64,000 bases of DNA from Furcasterigmium furcatum (Eukaryota; Ascomycota; Sordariomycetes; Glomerellales; Plectosphaerellaceae), in contig BCIA01000003.1 in the NCBI GenBank assembly GCA_001599815.1, positions 3,472,001 to 3,536,000 on the forward strand. Reading direction: 5' to 3'. Numbering within the stretch: the first letter of the stretch is position 1; every line of letters starts with the position of its first letter. A model generated the notes under the pieces. It did no database searches, was not told where the DNA came from, and saw only the letters and a list, made by a program, of their open reading frames with translations. The position numbers and the translations under genes were made by a program. Positions 42,258 to 50,121 of the stretch are shown here, piece after piece.

Positions 42258-42565
42258 TGTGATCGTGTGTTTCGGTGAGGGGCGGTGGAGGGTCAATTGG
42301 TTCAGGGTCGATCGTGGCCCCTCGAGCTGGCCGGTCGGACGGGTTTGCGGCGAGGTTGCGGTGGAGATGGGGGGCTTCGTCGTCAACGGAAAGCGAGTTG
42401 ATGAGAATGGATCGGGTGGGTTTGGACGTCGTTTGCCGGATCGGAGTCACTTCGGGACCCGGTTCATCACGTGATTTGCGTCTTAGTCATTCATCCCTCG
42501 GCATTGAACCACGACTCCACTCAATGTTGATCCACCCTCGACCACGCACCTCCTGCACCGGGCAC

Positions 42566-45500
42566 TTACACCCCGAAGTGCACGTATGGAACCCAGAGCA
42601 AGTTATTCCTCCGCCTCGGCCCAACACCTACTCCTTTTCTGAACTCTTCTTCTCCGGAGTTTCCGTCGACATTGTCCCATTTCATGTCCACTGTCTCTTC
42701 CACTTCCGTGAAGGGCGCTGTGCCTTCTTGGCTGTCCCCGTCTTGACTACCGCCATCCCTCCCTGCGCAGCTCTCGAAACGGCCGTCTCGCATTGCACGT
42801 AACGCATGGTGCAGACCACGGCACACGGCATCGTCTGTAGTGCCCTCTTCACAGATGGTTTTATACAGGTGACGGGCGACCTCGACACAGCCCGAGTCAG
42901 ACACCGCCCACTGCGTGCCGACGACGTGACGGAACCCCGCGAGCTGGCACGCGTTGGCCAAGTGCACGGCCTCATCGACAAGCGCAAGCTCCTCGTTTGC
43001 GCTCGTAGAGCATGCTGACAGGAACGCGAGGAACGGCGCGTGGTCATGTAGCGGTTGCGTCCGCAGGTCGTCCACCGTGAGCGGATCCGTCTCCCAGTCT
43101 TGCAGGAGCAGACAGCTACGGGAGGGCTGTGAAGGGTGCGAGAGTCCGTGCCCGGCGAAGTGGAAGATGCTGCAAGTATGCAGCTGGTCCAGGATGTCCT
43201 GCTTGCGCTCTGGCTGTCGGAGCTTGATGGGCGTCATGTTCATCGACGGGCAGATATCCGCCAGCATTTCTACCTCGCTCTCAGTGAATGGCAGTGGCGA
43301 CTGGCCTGGAGTTGCCGGCATGGAGACCAGGAGGGCCTTCCCGGGAGGATGGACCAGGTGTATTGGAAGAGCTCGCTGGCGGCCGGCCATCAGTGTCTGG
43401 ATGGACGAACTGTACGATGACATGACGCGGTCTATCGTCGCTTCGCCGCCGGAACCGCCCCAGTGGTATCCGGCTGCGTGAAGAGGTAGGTAACTGAGAG
43501 GTCCTACAGGAACCCACCAGACCCGAGGCCATTTGCTGTCGAACGATGGAGGGCGGTCAAAACCGAGGGCGCTGAGAGTTGGCTGCACAACTGCGCGCCA
43601 CAGCCACGCGAGAACTGATATCAGGGAGCTGTGGCTTGCGCGCAGCTGCGCCGTCCTCTCATTAACATCGCTCAGTGTCAATTGGGGAAGTCTTTCGACT
43701 CTGATACGATCTCGCTCAACGAGGAACGCGTCGCACCGCAGCGGGAACAGGTTCACGACGACGATCGGGTCGGGGTCGGCCGCAGCCATGAGACGACTTG
43801 CCGGGGGCGGAAGCAAGAAGTCCTCAAACCCTGACTTCGCACGGATTGTTTGAAGTATCTCTTGGAACTTTTCCTGTGCTCTTCGACGGCGTTGGTCGCC
43901 GCCCGAGTCTAGACTCCGCCGAATCGTTATGAACTCCGCCGCCAAGTCGGGGTACTCTTGCTGAAGGGCGGAAAGGTCGGTGCGGAGGTCCAGGATGAGA
44001 CCAGAAATGATGCCTCGTCCGAGCTCGAGGAGCTGCAATGCATGCACGGCGTCTTTCCCGGCATTCAAGGCGACGGCCGCGGCCGATGCAGACAGGCCGA
44101 CGAACCTTCGAAGCATCTCCTCCTTGTCGGCGTTCTGTAGATGTTGCGGGCTCAGGGCGTGAAGAAGGCCGACGGCACGCTCGAGATATGCCAGGGCGTC
44201 CTCCCAGTTCCCCTGCGAGATCAACATCTCCGCGGCGTCCTTGTTGAGCTCGATCCGGATCGCCACCGGACAGTTGTCACAACTTGATCCTTCCATGAAC
44301 GCCTCTGCTGACTCTTTCCAGTCCTGGCTTGCCAAGTCCAGGTATCCCATGTGCCGCCGGTACTCGCTGCGCGTCCTGAACGTTCGCCCCAAGGCGAATT
44401 GCACCATGGCCTGATCCGAATGTTTTATAGGCAATGCCCTCACCGCCTTGTGAAGGACCTCGACGGCATCGTCCAGATCGCCGACTGCGCCACGTACCTC
44501 GTATCGGTCGTGGAGGAGGTTCGCAAGAGCATTTGCAGGGGCAGCAAGGTCCGGGTTGTCATCTTCGTACATGTCAATCGACTTCCTGGAGAAATGGATT
44601 GCCTGGTCCAGGTCTTCGTCTGACCGTGAGTTCCCCTGGCAGCGCATTCCGAAGAAGATCCCCAGGTTCCCAAACCACCTGGCTCGCTCGGGGTCATTCT
44701 CTCGCGCGCAGCTCACGCCTTCGAGAGCGTAATGGATGGCTTCATCGATATCCTTTCTCTGCTTGGTTTCCTCGCCTCTTCTGGCCAGCCTATTTGCATA
44801 ATTGTTTAGCCACGCCGCGCGGTTAGAATCATGCTCGGCCATTTCGAGGAGTACTCTCTCGGAGCATCGGATTGCCTTGTTTAGATCGTTCGTGTCGTGG
44901 TCTTCCTCGAACCGCATACCGAGTAGGATTCCGAGGCGGCTGAGGCCGGTAATTCGTTCGGGATGCCCGACGGGCAGCTTCAGTACTGAGCTGTCGAGGA
45001 ATTCGATCCCTCGATTCAGGTCCTCCGGCACGCCGGTCTCCTCGAAGCGCAAAGAAAGAACCAGCGCCAGGGTGTTGAGAACTAGAGGCCGGGAAGGATG
45101 TGTCTGCGGCGTCGTGTCCACTATGGCCAAGGAGGATTCAACCGCCCGGTGAAGATGTCTCACTGTGTGCGTTTTCTTGAAAAGCCGATCGAAGAGTTTG
45201 ACAACTTCGCCGAGATCTTCTGGGACGTAGCGGTCGCTACGTCTACTGAGGGATTCCGCAGCCTCATCTGCTGCCCATATCAGGCGTTCCATATCTTTTG
45301 GCTCGTGGGTGTGTAGGTGTCGCGAGTTGAGTATAATGCTCAGGTTGCACAGACATCGGATCCGAGTCTCGTCGTGAGGAGATGTTGCATTGCAGATGGT
45401 CTCGGCAAGTTCGAGGGCGCGATCGATGTCTCGAATATCACACCTCTGTCCCGCTGTGTCGAACCGCTTCCTCAAGGCAAGGGAGAGGGCGTTCATCACA

Positions 45501-45685
45501 GGAATTCGGAGCAAAATGCTGGCAGGCAATGCATCCAGGGCTCTCTCCGCGAGCCCGATGGCGCGGTTCAGAATTTCGTTCGATGCACTGCCGTCATGTT
45601 GTTCTACTGCCGAGCTTAAGGTGCCGACCACCTCATCTATAGTTATCTTGCGAGGCTCGCGGCTGGGGCGGTGATGAGGCTTCAT
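42566..45685 (-). CDS. TPR-CHAT protein, caspase-like protease with tetratricopeptide sensor region
   Basis: A 1,039-aa intronless frame. Residues about 20-540 are tandem TPR-like helical repeats, each with a variant of 'ERARWFGNLGIFFGMR...DLDQAIHFSRKSI', as in fungal TPR-CHAT proteins. Residues about 690-1,039 form a CHAT domain, a clan-CD peptidase related to caspases and separase. The catalytic pair is intact: His846 in FHFAGHG and Cys892 in LSACSTS, followed by LANACQLAGFRHVVGTQWAV. The C-terminal WVPYVHFGV is typical of fungal CHAT proteins. The TPRs probably sense a ligand or hold partners and release the protease. The gene is tandem with the complex I subunit and divergent from the caspase-like gene across 621 bp. 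The cleavage target is unknown; the candidate pore former two genes away is the obvious guess. Confidence 0.88.
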   Translation of the reverse strand: MKPHHRPSREPRKITIDEVVGTLSSAVEQHDGSASNEILNRAIGLAERALDALPASILLRIPVMNALSLALRKRFDTAGQRCDIRDIDRALELAETICNATSPHDETRIRCLCNLSIILNSRHLHTHEPKDMERLIWAADEAAESLSRRSDRYVPEDLGEVVKLFDRLFKKTHTVRHLHRAVESSLAIVDTTPQTHPSRPLVLNTLALVLSLRFEETGVPEDLNRGIEFLDSSVLKLPVGHPERITGLSRLGILLGMRFEEDHDTNDLNKAIRCSERVLLEMAEHDSNRAAWLNNYANRLARRGEETKQRKDIDEAIHYALEGVSCARENDPERARWFGNLGIFFGMRCQGNSRSDEDLDQAIHFSRKSIDMYEDDNPDLAAPANALANLLHDRYEVRGAVGDLDDAVEVLHKAVRALPIKHSDQAMVQFALGRTFRTRSEYRRHMGYLDLASQDWKESAEAFMEGSSCDNCPVAIRIELNKDAAEMLISQGNWEDALAYLERAVGLLHALSPQHLQNADKEEMLRRFVGLSASAAAVALNAGKDAVHALQLLELGRGIISGLILDLRTDLSALQQEYPDLAAEFITIRRSLDSGGDQRRRRAQEKFQEILQTIRAKSGFEDFLLPPPASRLMAAADPDPIVVVNLFPLRCDAFLVERDRIRVERLPQLTLSDVNERTAQLRASHSSLISVLAWLWRAVVQPTLSALGFDRPPSFDSKWPRVWWVPVGPLSYLPLHAAGYHWGGSGGEATIDRVMSSYSSSIQTLMAGRQRALPIHLVHPPGKALLVSMPATPGQSPLPFTESEVEMLADICPSMNMTPIKLRQPERKQDILDQLHTCSIFHFAGHGLSHPSQPSRSCLLLQDWETDPLTVDDLRTQPLHDHAPFLAFLSACSTSANEELALVDEAVHLANACQLAGFRHVVGTQWAVSDSGCVEVARHLYKTICEEGTTDDAVCRGLHHALRAMRDGRFESCAGRDGGSQDGDSQEGTAPFTEVEETVDMKWDNVDGNSGEEEFRKGVGVGPRRRNNLLWVPYVHFGV

Positions 45686-46306
45686 GGTTGCAGCAACATA
45701 TGTTGAACACCAGCAACATTGGTCGTCGAACGTCGAGGAAGACGCATGGTTTTGGTCAATATCATCGATGGCTTATTCAACAGTTAACGACCAAGACGCC
45801 CTACAACCATCTTTGGTACTGGGCACCTTCGGTGTGCCTTTCGAGAAGAGGCGTACATTCAGGTGGCCAGGTTGGTGGGCGCCTCTGCGGTAGGATTGGG
45901 CATCAACGGGGGCCACCAGCCGGTCCATATAGACTTGGCATGCGCGTGATAGTTGAGAGAATCACATTCGCAGCGCAGCTCTTGCTGGGGCCTTCAGCCC
46001 CGACTGCCCCGAACTTCTGATAGGCTCACGAAGCAGGGCCAAGGAGACGCCGAGTCCGTCTGACAGGTTGCTATTTGAGTACTTATGACCACCTCGGCAT
46101 TCATATTGATCAGTGAAGGTGAAGGTGAAGTCCACGCATAGTCTCGTTCGAGGATACTCGTTCATGCTCCCCCCTCACGTCTATTTCTGTACTACACCAT
46201 ACAGAAAGCCTAGACCTTGCTCTGCCTGGTCCTCTCCAATTTCAAGCAGTTCCCCCTGCTCAACGCCTGTCTCTACGTTGGTTTGCGAGGTTGATACCAC
46301 CCAGAA
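45686..46306. promoter_or_regulatory. Shared divergent promoter of the CHAT and caspase-like genes
   Basis: This 621-bp interval separates the two protease start codons and holds no recognisable gene. A GTGAAGGTGAAGGTGAAGT direct repeat lies near 46,113-46,131. A common promoter suggests the two proteases are co-expressed. Confidence 0.5.
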
Positions 46307-48394
46307 ATGTCGAAGAGCGGTGGAAAGAAATCAGCGCTCTTGATCGGGATCGATCGATATAACAGCGGCATTATTTCAGACCTGTCAGGCTGCTCTGAGG
46401 ATGTTCGTCTGGTGGAGAGATACCTCAGACAGTCCGTCGGGATATCGAACATCTCGAAGCTCACTTCGTTCGCTACCCCTGGCCGCCACGTCTCCTCGCA
46501 AGACGACCTGCCCACCCGGAAAAATGTCGTCAGCGCCCTGAGAAAACTGTCATCCGAGGCCGAGAAGGGTGATTTCATTCTCATTCATTATTCAGGCCAC
46601 GGAACTCGCCTCGACACGCGGTTTCCTGGCATGAAGAGCAACGACCAGGACGAGGCTCTCGTCCTAGTCAGCGAAGCACACGGCAAGGTGGACTATCTCC
46701 GCGACGTCGAAGTTGCATATCTCCTGAAGCATGTCACGGACAAGGGAGCCCTTGTCACATTCATCCTAGACTGCTGTCACTCTGGCGGGGCGGTCCGGGG
46801 CGGTCCCGTCCTTCGCGGCGTGGACAATATCCCACCGGAGGCCCTCGCGGACCACGCGCCCATCTGTTCCCCTGACGACCTGGCAGCGGCAAACTGGGCG
46901 GGGCAGACGAGCGACTCGTCTCGCGGTGCCTCGGTGGTGAACCACTGGATGACGTCGTTCAAGGGCGTCGAGTTCCTCGCCGCGTGCCAAGCGAACCAGA
47001 AGGCCCAGGAGATCCGGCCGGCCGGACAGGGGTGCCGTGGGCTGCTGACGGACTGTCTGGTGGGAGTTCTCGAGAAGACCAAGGATCTCGCGGAGGGGAT
47101 GACCTGCGAGATGGTCTATAACCTCGTCTCCAGGCGGGTTGCCGACCACCCGGACACGAAGCACCACCAGCAGGACGTGAGCTTCGGGGGAGATCGCGAC
47201 CGCGCCTTCTTTGGGACCGGTCGACTGGTTTCAGAGACTCCCAGGGTAACGAGCGTTACCAAGGAGGGTACCCCGCGCCGTCTATCAGTGGAATTGTCAG
47301 CTGGCAAGGCCCATGGTGTATCCGCGAGGGATGAGTTCGCCCTCTACGCCCCCGATGCGACGTTCAGCAACATCGTGGACTACAACTCGCCGCTGGCCGT
47401 CTGCAGCGTATCCAGGGTCGACGACTTTGTGTCACAAGCGCACATCGTTCTGAACGGGGACAGCAGCGGTGACGAAGCCGGCGGTAATGACCCTGTCATT
47501 GCTGGCTGCAAAGCGGTCCGGAGACGCGAGATTCTCAAGCATCAGGTTCAGTTGCCTCGGACAGCGAGGGTCATACGGGCCGATGCAAGCGTCAAGGCCG
47601 GGACCGTCGAGGCGGTGGAGAAGAAGATACGATCCGAAGGCAAACTCATTCAGCTGGCGAAGGGGTCGAGCGCGGCTTTCTTCGAGATTCGGGTCAAGGA
47701 GCCTGGCCACTGCGAGATCAGCTTCACGCACAACAGCAAGACGGGAGGGCGAGCAACAGTCGGCATCCAGCAGGAAGCTGACCTGCTCCCTCGATTAGCA
47801 CACCTGGTAACCTACTACAACCTGCTCGACCTCTCCGGCGGCGCATCTTATCATCGGGGCATTGCTGTCGAGAAACTCGGCTTCCTGCCCCGCGAGATCG
47901 AGCCGCCCTCACCGCAGTTCCTCGGGGGCGGCGCCCCAGTGGAAGACGACCAACTAGAGATTCGCGCCATGAGCGAACCGCAGGACATACGTGATGGCGA
48001 GAGCATCAAGCTACGGGTGCGGAACAGGGGACACCGCACCGTCTACGTCGAGGTCCTGGACTTTGAACCGTCCTGGAGGGTGTCGAGAGTGTATCCCACT
48101 GACGGATACCCTCCCTTCGAGATCACACCAAACGACGGAATCGACTTCTTCATCGCCATGTCCATGCCTGAGGAAGTCCCGGACTGCATCCAGCCGGACA
48201 CATCTGAGGCCATTGTCGTTATTGCTACCACAGGCAACCAGGTCAACTTCCCCGAGCACATTCTGCCGGAATTAGACAAGACGTCGGGCTGCGATCAGCC
48301 GCCCCTCGAGGAGGCAGACTATGGGCGTGGCGCAAAGGGGGCTGCCTCGAGCCAGTGGCTTTCACAACGGGTAGATATGCGTGTGATACCCTAG
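46307..48394 (+). CDS. Caspase-fold (peptidase C14) protein with C-terminal beta domain
   Basis: A 695-aa intronless frame. The N-terminal about 310 residues are a caspase/metacaspase p20-p10 unit: KSALLIGIDRY, the His box HYSGHGTR (His98) and the Cys box DCCHSGG (Cys157), then a p10-like segment FLAACQANQKAQEI. There is no metacaspase-type Pro-rich prodomain. Residues about 310-560 are unassigned. The rest includes a stretch (SIKLRVRNRGHRTVYVEVLDF, then WRVSRVYP) that resembles the C-terminal beta-sandwich (DUF4384-like) appended to many bacterial caspase-like proteins; that match is from memory. Such C14 proteins usually cut after Arg/Lys or Asp. It diverges from the CHAT gene and converges, 110 bp apart, with the candidate pore former. 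Confidence 0.88.
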   Translation: MSKSGGKKSALLIGIDRYNSGIISDLSGCSEDVRLVERYLRQSVGISNISKLTSFATPGRHVSSQDDLPTRKNVVSALRKLSSEAEKGDFILIHYSGHGTRLDTRFPGMKSNDQDEALVLVSEAHGKVDYLRDVEVAYLLKHVTDKGALVTFILDCCHSGGAVRGGPVLRGVDNIPPEALADHAPICSPDDLAAANWAGQTSDSSRGASVVNHWMTSFKGVEFLAACQANQKAQEIRPAGQGCRGLLTDCLVGVLEKTKDLAEGMTCEMVYNLVSRRVADHPDTKHHQQDVSFGGDRDRAFFGTGRLVSETPRVTSVTKEGTPRRLSVELSAGKAHGVSARDEFALYAPDATFSNIVDYNSPLAVCSVSRVDDFVSQAHIVLNGDSSGDEAGGNDPVIAGCKAVRRREILKHQVQLPRTARVIRADASVKAGTVEAVEKKIRSEGKLIQLAKGSSAAFFEIRVKEPGHCEISFTHNSKTGGRATVGIQQEADLLPRLAHLVTYYNLLDLSGGASYHRGIAVEKLGFLPREIEPPSPQFLGGGAPVEDDQLEIRAMSEPQDIRDGESIKLRVRNRGHRTVYVEVLDFEPSWRVSRVYPTDGYPPFEITPNDGIDFFIAMSMPEEVPDCIQPDTSEAIVVIATTGNQVNFPEHILPELDKTSGCDQPPLEEADYGRGAKGAASSQWLSQRVDMRVIP

Positions 48395-48504
48395 GAGTAG
48401 CCGGCGAGGCAGATGTGATGTGCAGAAAGAACAGCATAGCCATAATTTATCGTCATGTTCCAATGAAGACCCCCTGGCGCAGACCAAAGCCTGACGGCAG
48501 CCTG

Positions 48505-49365
48505 TTAATCGGCATCGCCCTGGATGGTGTGCCAGTCGTCTCCGAAGAGCACGGCCTGAACTCGATAGTCCTCCTCTCCCTCGCCGTCGCCTTCCACCGT
48601 GAACGTCTCTTCTCCGCGCCAGCGTTTCTCGGGCTGCTCTCTGGTTCCCAGAATGCCCGTCTTGATCTTGACGCCGGTGAAGAATACGACACGCTGCTGG
48701 TCCGTCCACGCCGACCACATGCTGCTCGCATGGCTTCGGAACCAGCTCTTCTCGGGGCCGACGTGCCCGATGCCCGCGGCACCAACCTTGAACCCGAGCG
48801 CGACCTCGTTGGCCCCGCCGTCCCAGGCGCTGATGGCGATGTCACCAGCCGCGTAGGTCCACGTGGCAACGCATAGGCCGTGCTTCTTCGTGTCCGGGTA
48901 CCTCGAAAAGAGCACCTTCGCGTTCTGCTTGAGCCAGACGAGGAAGGGCTCGCGGAAGTCGAAGCCCTCGGAGGTCACGTCGCCGCCGCACATGAGCACG
49001 GCGCCGAACCCGCCGGATGTGCCGTAGCGCACGACGCCTCCCACGTCCACCGGCAGGCCGAGAGAGGCAGCGTCGACGCCGGCCTCGAGCGCGACGTCGT
49101 CCTTGGCGACGTTGCTGGACGTCAGAGGACCAAAGCGGCGCAGGTCCGCGGGGGCGGGCTGGAGATAGCCCAGGGGCGTGTAGCCGGCGGCAGAGACGGC
49201 GGCGGCGTCGGTGAGATCCAGGATCGGGTGCCACTTCTGGTACTCGTCGAGGAAGCCCAATGTGCCCGGGGAGAGGCGGGAGAGCGGCGCAGGCTCATAG
49301 AGGGCGTACCCAAAGGGGTGACATTGCATCGAGTTGCGGTAGCGTTCAGCGAGGGATTCGACCAT
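48505..49365 (-). CDS. Candidate gasdermin-like pore-forming protein (fungal HET-Q1/RCD-1 type)
   Basis: The likely start is Met at 49365 (MVESLAERYR), giving 286 aa; an ORF start at 49659 adds poorly structured sequence and is less likely. I do not recognise it by a fixed motif, so the call is an inference. The size fits fungal gasdermin-like proteins (about 260-280 aa). The N-terminus has a short amphipathic helix, then beta-rich sequence (RLSPGTLGFLDEYQKWHPILDL). The middle has the helix-then-hairpin order of a gasdermin N domain (LVWLKQNAKVLF, then GLCVATWTYAAGDIAISAW). Residues 233-286 form a charged tail (TREQPEKRWRGEETF) that a protease could remove. The two caspase-type genes next door support this. 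Alternative: an unrelated fungal family of unknown function. Confidence 0.5.
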   Translation of the reverse strand: MVESLAERYRNSMQCHPFGYALYEPAPLSRLSPGTLGFLDEYQKWHPILDLTDAAAVSAAGYTPLGYLQPAPADLRRFGPLTSSNVAKDDVALEAGVDAASLGLPVDVGGVVRYGTSGGFGAVLMCGGDVTSEGFDFREPFLVWLKQNAKVLFSRYPDTKKHGLCVATWTYAAGDIAISAWDGGANEVALGFKVGAAGIGHVGPEKSWFRSHASSMWSAWTDQQRVVFFTGVKIKTGILGTREQPEKRWRGEETFTVEGDGEGEEDYRVQAVLFGDDWHTIQGDAD

Positions 49366-50121
49366 GGTTCCGTGTCTTTCCAGTCGCCCTCGATGATGCG
49401 AGAATGATACTCGGGAGCTGACGGTTGCCAGTGTGGAGGCGTAAGTACCAATGCAGCCTGAAGACTGCACTGCACCTCGACATGCCCACTGCAGCGTGTT
49501 AGTTGCACATACCAAGGCCCAGATGCAGTGATCGGACCATCCTGGGCTGTCTGCGGTGCCTGACCTTCCCCTCCACTGGGCCAGAGCATTAGTATACTTG
49601 TGATAACTTCCTGTTAACATGTATCCATCCTCTCTCTGTATTGACTTCCGTGCAACCACGCAAATATCGCGTGGATTGGGGAAATGGCATGTTGACAGAT
49701 ACAGTTGGGATTCAGGGGGGATTCAGGGGTCATTCAGGGGTCGAGAGCGCTAACACCAACTGCTAGGACCAAGTGAAGTTGTGACTGGTAAGGCAGCTGC
49801 ATCCAGATGTCAGCATCTGGCAGGACACGGCCTTGAACCGATGACCACTGGCCCAAACCTTGGCCGAATGACCATCCTTGATTCATGATGAATGTTACCC
49901 GAGTTCACGGCCGCTGATCACTCTCATCCCCGGCATGAATGGTACCAACACACATTTCATGGATATTCAACCATTGTACACAGCGTACCGTAAGTCGAGG
50001 GGCATGGGAAATGTCCTCCGCTGGGCGTGATTTTCTACATCATAACACTCTCAACAGGTCTTTGAGGTAACAGACATAGCCGGCTACTCAAGACCATCGC
50101 CATTATCACCTAGGATGCAAC
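49366..50121. promoter_or_regulatory. Divergent promoter of the candidate pore former and the transporter, with three AGGGG repeats
   Basis: Copies of [G/C]ATTCAGGGG lie at 49709-49718, 49720-49729 and 49731-49740, an 11-bp period (about one helical turn). AGGGG is the stress-response element read by Msn2/Msn4-type zinc fingers. The sites lie about 0.35 kb from the pore-former ATG and about 0.4 kb from the transporter ATG. No other gene was seen. Confidence 0.45.

Noticed and set aside
49366..49659. N-terminal extension of the candidate pore former to the ATG at 49659
   Set aside because: The added residues lack any resemblance to the downstream core, and the Met at 49365 gives the expected family size.
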